Positions 15,739 through 24,289 of a DNA stretch of 64,000 bases are shown here, in pieces. A program made the translations under genes and the position numbers. The stretch is from Lentzea pudingi (GTDB lineage Bacteria; Actinomycetota; Actinomycetes; Mycobacteriales; Pseudonocardiaceae): contig NZ_BMNC01000005.1 in assembly GCF_014646255.1 (NCBI RefSeq), positions 124,001-188,000 on the forward strand, in the 5' to 3' direction. The notes under the pieces were generated by a model. It made no database searches. It worked only from the letters and a program-made list of their open reading frames with translations, and was not told the DNA's origin. Position 1 is the stretch's first letter. Each line of letters starts with the position of its first letter.

Positions 15739-17157
15739 GTGGATCAGTTGGCCGCTGCCGTTCTGCTTCCCGGCTTCACCGGAACGACCGCCCCCGACTG
15801 GTTGCTGCGGCGGGTCGCTGACGGCCTCGGCGGCGTGGTGCTCTTCGGGCGCAACGTCGTCGACGACGCCCAGGTGACCAAGCTGTGCACCGAGTTGCGT
15901 TCGGTGCGCCCGGACGTGGTGATCGGCATCGACGAGGAGGGCGGCGACGTCACGCGTCTCGACGCGGGCCGCGGCTCCGAGGTGCCGGGCAACCACGCCC
16001 TGGGCGCGGTGGACGACCTCGACCTCACGCGCTCGGTGGCCGCGTCCATCGGCGCGCGGCTGGCGAAGTGCGGGATCTCGCTGAACCTCGCGCCCTCCGC
16101 GGACCTCGTGCTGACACTCGACGACCCGATCATCGGCGTCCGCGCGTTCGGCTCGGACCCGGTGCTCGCCGCGCGGCACGTCGCCGCGTGGGTCGAGGGA
16201 CTGCAGGCCGTGGGCGTCGCCGCCTGCGCCAAGCACTTCCCCGGCCACGGAGCGTCCACTGAGGACTCCCACGAGCAGCTCCCGGTGCTTCCCCGCACCG
16301 AGGAACAGCTCCGGGCCGTGGAGCTCGTCCCGTTCCAGGCGGCCGTGCACGCGGGCGTCCGCTCGATCATGACCGGCCACCTCGTGATCCCCGAGTGGGG
16401 TCCGGCGCCGGTGACGCTGAACAAGCACGCGATCGACCTGCTGCGCACCGAGCTGGGCTTCACCGGCGCGGTGATCACCGACGGCCTGGACATGAAGGCC
16501 GTCGGCGGAGACCTGGCCGTTGGCGCCGTCCGCGCGCTGGCCGCGGGCGTCGACTCGTTGTGCCTGGGCGGCATGTCCCTCGACGACGAGGACATCCAAT
16601 GGCTGATCGACTCGATCGTCGCGGCCGTGAAGGCCGGCGACCTGTCCGAGGAACGCCTGACCCAGGCAGCCGCGCGCTCCCTGGCCCTGGGCCTTCCGCC
16701 CACCTCCGTGGACGCCCACGACGCCGAGATCGGTCTCACAGCCGCTCGACGCGCGATCGAGGTGCGTGGCCGGGTTAGTGTCGGTCCGGACCCGGTCGTC
16801 GTCGACCTGGTGGTGGACCCGTCGATCGCGGTCGGCGACGTCCCGTGGGGCCTCGGCCCGTACCTCAGCGAGGTGCTTCCGGGCACGGAAGTGGTCGCGG
16901 CTCGCGACATCCCCGCGGAAGAGGTTGCGAAAACCGCGGGTGACCGCACGATCGTGGTCGTGACCCGGGACGCCCACCGCCACACTGCCGCTCGACAACT
17001 GGTAACAAACTTAACTAATCTGGGCAAGGACGTCGTGCACGTCGAAACCGGCGTGCCTGGTCCAGACCTGGGCAGCGTCGCCCGCATCGACACCCACGGC
17101 GGTTCTCGGGTGAGCCTCCGAGCCGCGGCCGAGCTGATCCTGAAAGGCACGACATGA
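15739..17157 (+). CDS. dasD: GH3 beta-N-acetylhexosaminidase (NagZ/DasD-like)
   Basis: A 472-aa cytosolic glycosidase without a signal peptide, which should split imported chitobiose or related N-acetylglucosaminides. The GH3 NagZ signature KHFPGHG followed by SH is present near residue 165. The VITDGLDMKA segment carries the nucleophile (D248), and GIDEEGGDV lies in the first barrel strands. The C-terminal ~130 residues form a second alpha/beta domain as in long actinobacterial NagZ-like enzymes. It starts with GTG. The stop overlaps the next ATG (ATGA). Confidence 0.9.
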   Translation: MDQLAAAVLLPGFTGTTAPDWLLRRVADGLGGVVLFGRNVVDDAQVTKLCTELRSVRPDVVIGIDEEGGDVTRLDAGRGSEVPGNHALGAVDDLDLTRSVAASIGARLAKCGISLNLAPSADLVLTLDDPIIGVRAFGSDPVLAARHVAAWVEGLQAVGVAACAKHFPGHGASTEDSHEQLPVLPRTEEQLRAVELVPFQAAVHAGVRSIMTGHLVIPEWGPAPVTLNKHAIDLLRTELGFTGAVITDGLDMKAVGGDLAVGAVRALAAGVDSLCLGGMSLDDEDIQWLIDSIVAAVKAGDLSEERLTQAAARSLALGLPPTSVDAHDAEIGLTAARRAIEVRGRVSVGPDPVVVDLVVDPSIAVGDVPWGLGPYLSEVLPGTEVVAARDIPAEEVAKTAGDRTIVVVTRDAHRHTAARQLVTNLTNLGKDVVHVETGVPGPDLGSVARIDTHGGSRVSLRAAAELILKGTT

Positions 17158-18197
17158 CCACGCCCCAGCCAGGCCGGCACATGGCCGCGGAGATCGCCGC
17201 ACAGCCGTCGATCTTCGCCGACCTCTACGACTCGCGGTCCACGATCGCCGAGGTGGCGGCCGTCATCCGGGAACGGGCCCCGCGCTTCGTCCTCTTCGCG
17301 GCCCGCGGTTCGAGCGACCACGCCGCGATCTACGCCAAGTACCTGACGGAGATCCTGCTCCAGCTCCCCGCGGGCCTGGTCTCGGCGTCGACCACGACGC
17401 TGTACGGCGCCGAGCCGGACCTCCGCGACGTCCTGCTGGTCACGGTGTCCCAGTCGGGCGGCTCCCCCGACCTGCTGGAGGTCACCGCCTCCTACCGCAG
17501 GCGCGGCGCCCTGACGGTGGCCGTCACCAACACCGCCTCCTCGCCCCTGAACGCGGCCGCCGAGCTCTCGGTGGACGTCTCGGCGGGCGTGGAGCACGCG
17601 GTGGCCGCCACCAAGACCTACTCGGCGACGTTGCTGGCGCTCTACCTGCTGATCGACGCCGTCCGCGGCGGCAACGGCGAGGCCGCGGCGTCACTGGGCG
17701 AGCTGGCCCAGGTGACCCTCGACCAGTCGGCCCCGACCGTGGACGAGGCGGTCCGCCGGTACCGCTTCGTGGACCGGGTCCTCACCACGGGCCGCGGCTA
17801 CTCCTACGCCACCGCACTGGAAGCGTCGCTGAAGCTGGCCGAGACCTCGTACCTGGCGGCCCGCGCGTACAGCGGCGCGGACCTCCTGCACGGCCCGGTC
17901 GCCGCGGTGGACGGCGAGACGGCGGTCCTGGCCATCACCTCGCTGGGCAAGGGCGGCGACTCGATCCGCGACGCCCTCGACGTGGTGCACCAGCGCGGTG
18001 CGGACGTGGTGGCCGTCGGCTCGGCCTCGGAGAAGGTCGGGGCGACGTTGTCGATCGGGATCCCGGAGACGGCTGAGGAAGTGGCGCCGGTGCTGGAGAT
18101 CCTGCCCGTGCAACGCCTGGCGCACGGCCTGGCGCTCGCCCGCGGCGGCGACCCGGACAGCCCGCGCGGCCTGAACAAGGTCACGCGCACGCGCTGA
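17154..18197 (+). CDS. SIS-domain sugar isomerase, probable glucosamine-6-P deaminase (NagB2-like)
   Basis: A 347-aa protein with two SIS domains, related to the isomerase half of GlmS and to AgaS/NagBII. Features are FAARGSSDHAA in the first sugar-phosphate loop, VTVSQSGGSPDLLE in the nucleotide-like loop, and TTGRGYSYATALEASLKL in the second domain. No glutaminase domain is present, which argues for catabolic deamination of glucosamine-6-P rather than synthesis. The same gene follows dasD in Streptomyces. It is the last gene of the operon, ahead of a strong terminator. Confidence 0.85.
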   Translation: MTTPQPGRHMAAEIAAQPSIFADLYDSRSTIAEVAAVIRERAPRFVLFAARGSSDHAAIYAKYLTEILLQLPAGLVSASTTTLYGAEPDLRDVLLVTVSQSGGSPDLLEVTASYRRRGALTVAVTNTASSPLNAAAELSVDVSAGVEHAVAATKTYSATLLALYLLIDAVRGGNGEAAASLGELAQVTLDQSAPTVDEAVRRYRFVDRVLTTGRGYSYATALEASLKLAETSYLAARAYSGADLLHGPVAAVDGETAVLAITSLGKGGDSIRDALDVVHQRGADVVAVGSASEKVGATLSIGIPETAEEVAPVLEILPVQRLAHGLALARGGDPDSPRGLNKVTRTR

Positions 18198-18212
18198 TCC
18201 GCACGAGTCGGA

Positions 18213-18247
18213 GAGCCCCGCCCGGTCCCCCCGGGCGGGGCTCTTTT
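18213..18247 (+). terminator. Rho-independent terminator of the das operon
   Basis: A perfect 13-bp GC stem (GAGCCCCGCCCGG) with a 5-nt loop and a TTTT tail directly follows the SIS-domain gene. Confidence 0.92.
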
Positions 18248-18271
18248 CGTTGCTCAGCCGAAGACTTCCTC

Positions 18272-18323
18272 GACGACGAAGGGCGCCTCCCCACGCGCGG
18301 TGGAGGAGGCGCCCTTCGTCGTT
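18272..18323 (-). terminator. Hairpin terminator of nagA
   Basis: A 19-bp stem with one wobble (GACGACGAAGGGCGCCTCC) and a 14-nt loop lies 5 bp beyond the nagA stop, between two convergent operons. Confidence 0.8.
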
Positions 18324-18327
18324 CGTA

Positions 18328-19539
18328 CTACTGACCCGCGGTGGCGTATCCGGCCGCGACGGGCACGGCCGGCACCGGCACCGGCACCTCCGCGTCGAAC
18401 ACGACCTGACCGTCGACCCAGACCTTCCTGGGCCGCAGGTCGTCGTCCCACCACACCAGATCCGCGACGGCACCCGGTGCGAGACGACCGAGACCGGACT
18501 CGCCGATGACCTCGGCGGGCACGATGGTCGCCGAGGCGAGAGCGTCCGCCACGGGCACACCCACGGACACGATGTTGCGCACGGCGCGGTCGAGCGTGAG
18601 CGCCGAACCCGCGATCGTGCCCTCCGGAGACCGCGGCACGCCGTCCTCGGTGAGCAGCACGTCCGCACCACCGAGGTGGTAGCGGCCGGGCGGCATCCCC
18701 GCGGCGGCAACGGCATCGGTGACCAGTGCGACTCGCGCCCCTGCGGCGTTGAACACGAGACGGCACACGTCAGGACCCACGTGAGCGAGGTCCGCGATCA
18801 GCCCGAGGGTGAAGCGCTCGTCGACCAGAGCCACGCCGGGCACACCGGGTTCCCGGTGTCCCAACGGCCTTTGGGCGTTGAACAGGTGCGTCACCATGCG
18901 GGCACCCGCATCGGCGGCGGCGCGGGTCTGCTCACCCGTGGCATCGGAATGACCCACCGCGACGAGCACGCCGGCCTCGACGAGACGGCGGACCGCCTCC
19001 AGACCACCGGGCTGTTCGGGAGCCATCGTCACCATCCGCAGGGCGCGGCGGATCAGCTCGTCGTCGAGGAGCGCCGAGATCTGGTCGGGACCAGGCTCGA
19101 CCATGAACGACGGGTCGTGCACCCCAGCCCGTTTGGGCGACAGGAAGGGGCCTTCGAGATGTACGCCCAACGGCCGGGCACCCACCCCGTCCGGCAGGGC
19201 GGCGGCAGCGGCGAGCACTGCCCTGGCCTGCCTCAGCACCACGTCGACAGGTGCGGTGATCAACGTGGGCAAGAACCGGGTCACACCGGTGGACGGGAGT
19301 GCTTCGGCCACGGAACGCATTCCGGCGGCGTCCACCTCGGCGAAGTCGACGCCCACGGCGCCGTTCACCTGCACGTCGACCAGGCCCGGTGTCAGCAGGC
19401 CGTCGGACAGGACCTCCGCGCCGGGTGGTGCTTCACCGGTGGTCACCTCGACGATGCGGCCGTCCCTGATCCGCACCGAGGCAGGACCGACGATCGTGCG
19501 ACCGAGCAATGCGCGCGGTGCTGCGACAACGGCGTCCAA
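18328..19539 (-). CDS. nagA: N-acetylglucosamine-6-phosphate deacetylase
   Basis: A 403-aa amidohydrolase that removes acetate from GlcNAc-6-P, feeding the deaminase encoded across the terminator. Metal and catalytic motifs are PGLVDVQVNGAVG, HLEGPFLSPKRAG, VGHSDAT, THLFNAQRPL and LVTDAVAA (catalytic Asp). A TTG at 19539 behind AAGGAGGG is the most likely start; upstream in-frame ATGs fall inside the dre. The dre 13 bp upstream places it in the DasR-type regulon with dasABCD. Confidence 0.92.
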   Translation of the reverse strand: MDAVVAAPRALLGRTIVGPASVRIRDGRIVEVTTGEAPPGAEVLSDGLLTPGLVDVQVNGAVGVDFAEVDAAGMRSVAEALPSTGVTRFLPTLITAPVDVVLRQARAVLAAAAALPDGVGARPLGVHLEGPFLSPKRAGVHDPSFMVEPGPDQISALLDDELIRRALRMVTMAPEQPGGLEAVRRLVEAGVLVAVGHSDATGEQTRAAADAGARMVTHLFNAQRPLGHREPGVPGVALVDERFTLGLIADLAHVGPDVCRLVFNAAGARVALVTDAVAAAGMPPGRYHLGGADVLLTEDGVPRSPEGTIAGSALTLDRAVRNIVSVGVPVADALASATIVPAEVIGESGLGRLAPGAVADLVWWDDDLRPRKVWVDGQVVFDAEVPVPVPAVPVAAGYATAGQ

Positions 19540-19551
19540 GATCCCTCCTTG

Positions 19552-19567
19552 AATGGTCCAGACCATT
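19552..19567. promoter_or_regulatory. DasR-responsive element (dre) before nagA
   Basis: AATGGTCCAGACCATT has perfect 7-bp inverted arms around a 2-bp centre and fits the dre consensus. It lies directly upstream of the nagA ribosome site, where binding should block transcription. Confidence 0.8.
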
Positions 19568-19693
19568 ATGGCCACAACAGGGGTTCACGTCACGCGTCGT
19601 TACTAGATAACCATCTCACAAATCACTTGGTGAATGAGGTCCGAAACGACCGGGGTGCCACGAAGATGACCATCCGTGGCGCATACTGTGCCC

Positions 19694-19708
19694 AGACATC
19701 CGAGGTCT
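19694..19708. promoter_or_regulatory. Candidate operator before the FCD GntR gene
   Basis: AGACATCCGAGGTCT is a 15-bp imperfect palindrome 19 bp before the GTG start. It matches the palindrome at the L-fucose operon promoter (30771-30785) at 11 of 15 positions, suggesting one regulator binds both. Confidence 0.5.
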
Positions 19709-19727
19709 ACGACGAGTTGAGGGTGCC

Positions 19728-20402
19728 GTGGCAGTCACCGACGATGCGATTCTGCGCGTCAAAGAGATGATCGTTTCGGGCGAGCTCAAGCCCGGCGATC
19801 GCCTCCCGCGTGAGGCTGACCTGGCAGAACGTCTTGGTCTGTCACGCAACTCGCTGCGCGAAGCGGTGAAGGCACTGTCACTCGTCCGAGTGCTGGACGT
19901 CCGCCAGGGCGACGGCACGTACGTCTCGTCGCTCAGGGCCGACGACCTCCTCGGCGCACTCTCGTTCGTGCTCGACCTGCACCGGGGCGAAGATTCGGTG
20001 CTGGAAGTCCTCCAGGTCCGCCGCATCCTCGAACCGGCGGCAGCCGCCATGGCTGCCCAAAGGGTCGATCCGGACGAGATCGTCAAGCTCCGCGCGCTGT
20101 GCGACGCCGCCGAGGGCGCCAAGTCCGTGGAGGAACTGGTCGAGCACGACCTCGAGTTCCACCGCGCCATCGCCCAGTGCTCGGGCAACGCCTACCTGGC
20201 CCAGTTGCTGGACACCCTGGCCGGTCCCACCGTCCGGGTGCGGATCTGGCGCGGCATCACGCAGTCGAACGCCGTCGATCGGACCGTGGCTGAACACCGG
20301 GCGATCGTGGACGCGCTGGCCGCCCATCAGCCGGAGCTCGCGCGCAGCTGGTCCACGGTGCACGTGGCCGGCGTGGAGCAGTGGCTGTCAGACCTGGCGT
20401 AG
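19728..20402 (+). CDS. GntR-family regulator, FadR/FCD subfamily
   Basis: A 224-aa regulator. The N-terminal winged helix (GDRLPREADLAERLGLSRNS, LREAVKALSLVRVLDVRQGD) precedes an all-helical FCD domain with the metal-ligand pattern DLEFHRAIAQCSGN and a late EHRAIVDAL histidine. FCD regulators usually sense sugar acids or carboxylates. A shared palindrome makes it the best local candidate for control of the L-fucose operon. It starts with GTG. Its end overlaps the convergent LysR gene by 15 bp. Confidence 0.88.
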   Translation: MAVTDDAILRVKEMIVSGELKPGDRLPREADLAERLGLSRNSLREAVKALSLVRVLDVRQGDGTYVSSLRADDLLGALSFVLDLHRGEDSVLEVLQVRRILEPAAAAMAAQRVDPDEIVKLRALCDAAEGAKSVEELVEHDLEFHRAIAQCSGNAYLAQLLDTLAGPTVRVRIWRGITQSNAVDRTVAEHRAIVDALAAHQPELARSWSTVHVAGVEQWLSDLA

Positions 20403-21266
20403 CTGCTCCAGCACCACCCGCACCGCAGGCTGCCCATCGGCCCGGTTCCGCACCACCGCCGACACGGTCCGGAACACCTGCTGCGTCAACGGCCGCAACG
20501 CCACCCCGGGCCGCCGCGCCACGGACGGCACCAACGCCACCCCGAGCCCGGCCTCGACCAGCCCGCACATCACCCCGAAGTCGTCGCAGTACGCCTGCGC
20601 CCGCGGCACGAACCCGGCAGCACCACACGCGCGCTGGGTCAGCTCGTGGCACGAGGCGTCGGTGCGCGGCATGATCCACGGCCGGTCGGCCAGCACCGCC
20701 AGGTCCACGGAGTCCTGCTGCACCAACGGGTCCGAGAGCGGCAGCGCCACGTTCACGGGTTCCACGAACAGCTCGAACGACTCGCAGGACTCGGGCAGCG
20801 ACCGGGGCATGATGTTGTACGAGTGGATCACGGCGATGTCGATGTCCCCGCGCCGCAAGGCAGGCAGCGAGGCTTCCGGCTCCATCTCGTGCACGAACAG
20901 GTCCACATCGGACCCGTGCGCCTGCCGCAACACCTGGATCACGCGTGGCAGCAGGGCGGCAAAAGACACGAAGGCCCCCACCCGCACCACGCCCGACACC
21001 GAGGTCCGCAGCGAGGCCAGGTCGGCTTCCGCCGCGGCCAGCTGGTCCAGCACCAGCTGCGTGTGGGCCGCCAGCACGTGCCCGGCGCGCGTCAACGCGA
21101 GCCGTCGCCCGTTCCGTTCGACCAGGGCTACCCCGGCCTCGCGTTCCAGGGCGGCGAGCTGCTGGGAGACGGCCGGGGAGGTCACGTGCAGGGCCTCCGC
21201 GGCGGCCGTGACCGTGCCGTGGACCGACAGAGCGTGGAGCAATCTCAGACGCCGCACATCCAACAC
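20388..21266 (-). CDS. LysR-family regulator
   Basis: A 292-aa LTTR. The N-terminal winged helix (RLRLLHALSVHGTVTAAAEA, LHVTSPAVSQQLAALEREAG) is followed by a linker helix and a two-lobed periplasmic-binding-like effector domain. It begins with GTG and is divergent from a dapA-type gene 71 bp away, the classic target position. A GTTC-N6-GAAC repeat (21282-21295) in between is a possible site. The effector is unknown. Confidence 0.87.
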   Translation of the reverse strand: MLDVRRLRLLHALSVHGTVTAAAEALHVTSPAVSQQLAALEREAGVALVERNGRRLALTRAGHVLAAHTQLVLDQLAAAEADLASLRTSVSGVVRVGAFVSFAALLPRVIQVLRQAHGSDVDLFVHEMEPEASLPALRRGDIDIAVIHSYNIMPRSLPESCESFELFVEPVNVALPLSDPLVQQDSVDLAVLADRPWIMPRTDASCHELTQRACGAAGFVPRAQAYCDDFGVMCGLVEAGLGVALVPSVARRPGVALRPLTQQVFRTVSAVVRNRADGQPAVRVVLEQLRQV

Positions 21267-21337
21267 AAAGCTCAGCTTAACGTTCCGAGCAGAACTTCTA
21301 ACTGGAACTTTGCGAAGACTAGAGCCACGCTGGAGTC

Positions 21338-22195
21338 ATGTTCGGACGAGTGCTGGTAGCGATGGTCACCCCGTTCACCCCCGACGGTGACCTGGACCTC
21401 AAGGGTGCGCAGGAGCTGGCGGCGCACCTCGTCGACAAGGGTGGCGCGGACGGGCTGGTCGTCAACGGCACGACCGGCGAGGCGCCCACGACCACCGACG
21501 CCGAGAAGACGCAGATCATCAGGGCCGTGCAGGAGGCCGTCGGCGACCGCACGCAGATCCTCGCGGGCGTCGGCACCAACTCCACGCGGCACACCATCGA
21601 GCTGGCCCACCAGGCGGAGACCAGCGGCGCGGACGGCCTGCTCGTCGTCACGCCGTACTACAGCAAGCCCACGCAGGAAGGCGTCGAGAACCACTTCCGG
21701 CAGGTGGCGAACGCGACCGGCCTCCCGGCGCTGCTCTACGACATCCCCGGCCGCACGGGCACCGCGATCGACACCGAGACGCTGCTGAAGCTGTCGGAGC
21801 ACCCGCGGATCGTCGGCGTGAAGGACTGCAAGGTCGACCTGCTCGCGACCGCCCGCGTGATCGCCGAGACCGGCCTCGACTACTACTCCGGCAACGACGA
21901 GCTGATCCTGCCGCTGTACTCGATCGGTGGCGTCGGCACGGTCAGCACCGTCGGTCACGTCGTCGGCAACGAGATCAAGGCGATGCTCGACGCCTACGAC
22001 GAAGGCGACAACAAGGAAGCCCTGCGCCGCCACCAGGCGCTGTTGCCGGTGATCACCGCGATCATGACCCGCGAGCCCGGCGCGGTCGCCGTCAAGGCCG
22101 CTCTGAACCTGCTCGGCCTGCCCTCCGGACCGGTCCGCGAACCACTCGCCGGCGCGACCCCGGAGCTGATCAACGAGCTGAAGGCGCTGTTCTAG
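21338..22195 (+). CDS. dapA: 4-hydroxy-tetrahydrodipicolinate synthase-like aldolase
   Basis: A 285-aa DapA-family class I aldolase. The pyruvate Schiff-base lysine is K162 (VGVKDC), the proton-relay tyrosine Y134 (LLYDIPGRTG), and NGTTGEAPT is the pyruvate-carboxylate loop. DapA condenses pyruvate with aspartate semialdehyde in lysine/DAP synthesis, and the sequence keeps those residues. The absence of other lysine genes, its own LysR and convergence with the L-fucose operon leave a secondary role or a 2-keto-3-deoxy sugar-acid aldolase possible. The stop overlaps the next gene's stop. Confidence 0.82.
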   Translation: MFGRVLVAMVTPFTPDGDLDLKGAQELAAHLVDKGGADGLVVNGTTGEAPTTTDAEKTQIIRAVQEAVGDRTQILAGVGTNSTRHTIELAHQAETSGADGLLVVTPYYSKPTQEGVENHFRQVANATGLPALLYDIPGRTGTAIDTETLLKLSEHPRIVGVKDCKVDLLATARVIAETGLDYYSGNDELILPLYSIGGVGTVSTVGHVVGNEIKAMLDAYDEGDNKEALRRHQALLPVITAIMTREPGAVAVKAALNLLGLPSGPVREPLAGATPELINELKALF

Positions 22196-23022
22196 AGCCC
22201 GTAGACCCGGCGAGCAGTGCCCGAGAAGATCGCGGCCTGCTCGTCGGGTGACAGCTCGGAGACCAGTTCCCGAGCAGCGTCCAGCCACTCGTCGTAGGTG
22301 GCCGCCAGCAGGCACACGGGCCAGTCCGAGCCGAACATCAGCCGCCCGGGCCCGAACGCGTCCAGCACGACCTCGAAGTACGGGCGCAGGTCAGCAACGC
22401 TCCACGACTCCCAGTCCGCCTCGGTGACCAGTCCGGACAGCTTGCACGTCACGTTCTCGTGGGCGGCCAGCGAGCGGATCGACGCGGCCCACTCCCCCGG
22501 ATCCGTTCCGATCGCGGGCTTCGAGCAGTGGTCCACCACGAACCCCACCTGCGGCAACGCCGCCACGGTCCGGCGCGCGGCCGGCATCTGGTGCGGCAAC
22601 GTCAGCAGCTCGTAGACCAGCCCGTGCGCCCCGACCGCCGCCAGCCCGTTCCACACGTCCTTGCGGCACAACCACTCCGGGTCGGGCTCACCCTGCACCT
22701 GGTGGCGGATCCCGCGCAGCCACGAGCCGTCGGGCGAGTCCACCAACGCGGTCAACGCGTCACCGACACCCGCAGACGTCAGGTCGACCCAGCCCACCAC
22801 GGCACCGACGACGTCCGAAGAGGCCGCGACGGCCAGGAACTCCGGCGTCTCCTCCGGTACGCACACCGTCTGCACCAGCACGGATGCGGACACCTCCGAA
22901 GCCACGGCGACGAAGTCGGGTTCCAGGAACGACCGCCGGATCACGCCCATCGGTGGATCGGTGATCCAGTCCTGGTCCCGCACCGACAGGTCCCACAGGT
23001 GGTGGTGAGCGTCGACGATCAC
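22192..23022 (-). CDS. Amidohydrolase-2 family L-fucono-1,5-lactonase
   Basis: A 276-aa metal-dependent lactonase. It starts MIVDAHHHLWD, the HxH metal site of this family, and ends with MFGSDWPV, the catalytic Asp segment. FVVDHCSKP lies between them. In the non-phosphorylative pathway it opens L-fuconolactone to L-fuconate. It is the last gene of the nine-gene operon and overlaps the upstream aldo-keto reductase by 4 bp. The substrate is assigned from operon context; members also act on rhamno- or galactonolactones. Confidence 0.82.
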   Translation of the reverse strand: MIVDAHHHLWDLSVRDQDWITDPPMGVIRRSFLEPDFVAVASEVSASVLVQTVCVPEETPEFLAVAASSDVVGAVVGWVDLTSAGVGDALTALVDSPDGSWLRGIRHQVQGEPDPEWLCRKDVWNGLAAVGAHGLVYELLTLPHQMPAARRTVAALPQVGFVVDHCSKPAIGTDPGEWAASIRSLAAHENVTCKLSGLVTEADWESWSVADLRPYFEVVLDAFGPGRLMFGSDWPVCLLAATYDEWLDAARELVSELSPDEQAAIFSGTARRVYGL

Positions 23023-23978
23023 GGCGTCGGAACCTCCTCACCCAGCAGTCCCAACGACTTCAGCTCCTCCCACAGCCCGGCGGGGATCGACGCCGAGAAG
23101 GAGGCGGCGTTCGAGGTCATCTGCGCGGCGTTGCGCGCCCCGATCACGACCGACACCACCGCCGGATGCCCGAGAGCGAACTGGATCGCCGCCTCCGGCA
23201 ACGTCGCCCCGTGCCGCGTGCACACCTCGGCGATCGCGCGAGCCCGCGCCACCAGGGCGGTGGGCGCCTCCTCGTAGTCGTACTTCGAGTCGGCGGCGAC
23301 CACTGGCTTCGACAGCAGCCCTGAGTTGAACACCCCGCACGCCACAACGGAAACACCGCGCTCAAGGCACAAAGGCAAGAACGAGGGCAGCGAAGGTTGC
23401 TCCAGCAACGTGTACCGCCCGGCCAGCATCACCACGTCGACGTCGGTCTCGCGGACGAACCGCTCCGGCATCTCCCACTGGTTCATGCCGACACCGATCG
23501 CGTCCACGACGCCCTGCGACCGCAACGACTCCAGCGCCGGATAGGCCTCGGAGAACGCCACGTCCCAGTAGTCGTCGGGGTCGTGGATGTAGACGATCTC
23601 GACCCGGTCGGTCCCGAGACGCTCCAAAGAGGACTCAAGCGACCGCTTCACGCCGTCGGCCGAGTAGTCCCGGACACGGCGGAACGAACGAGGCACCGCG
23701 AAACCCTCGTCGTCAAGAAGCCCTTCGCCGTCGAACGGTTCCAGCACCCGCCCGACCTTCGTGGAGATCACGTACTCGTCGCGAGGCCGTCCGGCCAAGC
23801 CCAGCCCCACCCGGCGTTCCGACAGCCCGAGCCCGTAGTGCGGCGCGGTGTCGAAGTAGCGGACGCCCGCCTGCCACGCCGCCTCGACCGCACCCAGGGC
23901 CTCCTCGTCGGACACCTCCCGGTACAGGTTGCCGATCGGCGCACCACCGAAGCCAAGACGAGACACAGCGACCTTCAC
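23019..23978 (-). CDS. Aldo-keto reductase, probable L-fucose dehydrogenase
   Basis: A 319-aa AKR barrel. The tetrad is visible as FDTAPHYGLGLSERRVG (Asp and Tyr), VISTKVGR (Lys) and IVYIHDPDD (His). It matches the D-threo-aldose/L-fucose 1-dehydrogenase group, which oxidises the sugar to its lactone with NAD(P). A GTG at 23978 with GGGAG upstream overlaps the mutarotase stop, replacing a longer frame. It supplies the substrate of the lactonase downstream. Confidence 0.85.
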   Translation of the reverse strand: MKVAVSRLGFGGAPIGNLYREVSDEEALGAVEAAWQAGVRYFDTAPHYGLGLSERRVGLGLAGRPRDEYVISTKVGRVLEPFDGEGLLDDEGFAVPRSFRRVRDYSADGVKRSLESSLERLGTDRVEIVYIHDPDDYWDVAFSEAYPALESLRSQGVVDAIGVGMNQWEMPERFVRETDVDVVMLAGRYTLLEQPSLPSFLPLCLERGVSVVACGVFNSGLLSKPVVAADSKYDYEEAPTALVARARAIAEVCTRHGATLPEAAIQFALGHPAVVSVVIGARNAAQMTSNAASFSASIPAGLWEELKSLGLLGEEVPTP

Positions 23979-24286
23979 GGCAGCTCCCACACGAGTCGCA
24001 CATCGGGTTCGGCACCGGAGTAGTCGTCCTCGACCTCCAGCAGTTCCGCCATCTGAGCCTGCCACGGAACGTTGGCGGGGTGCGCGGCCAGATGCGCGCG
24101 CATCGCGCGGTAGTCATCCACCTCGACGAGGTGGAAGAGCTCGCGCCCAGAACGCCAGATCCGCCACGACCACACCCCGGCCTCGCGCAACGCCGCGTCC
24201 AGCTCCTGGGGAATCGTCGCGTGGATGCGGTCGTAGTCGGCCTCGCGTCCCTCGCGAAGCCGGGTGTGCAGCGCAACGGTCTCCAA
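23975..24286 (-). CDS. L-rhamnose/L-fucose mutarotase-like protein
   Basis: A 103-aa single-domain protein of the RhaM superfamily. The IHATIPQEL histidine, VWSWRIWRSGRELFHLVEV and the terminal WELP fit. It interconverts sugar anomers so the dehydrogenase gets the right form. It sits between permease and dehydrogenase genes, overlapping the latter, which supports a 6-deoxyhexose role. Confidence 0.85.
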   Translation of the reverse strand: METVALHTRLREGREADYDRIHATIPQELDAALREAGVWSWRIWRSGRELFHLVEVDDYRAMRAHLAAHPANVPWQAQMAELLEVEDDYSGAEPDVRLVWELP

Positions 24287-24289
24287 CGC

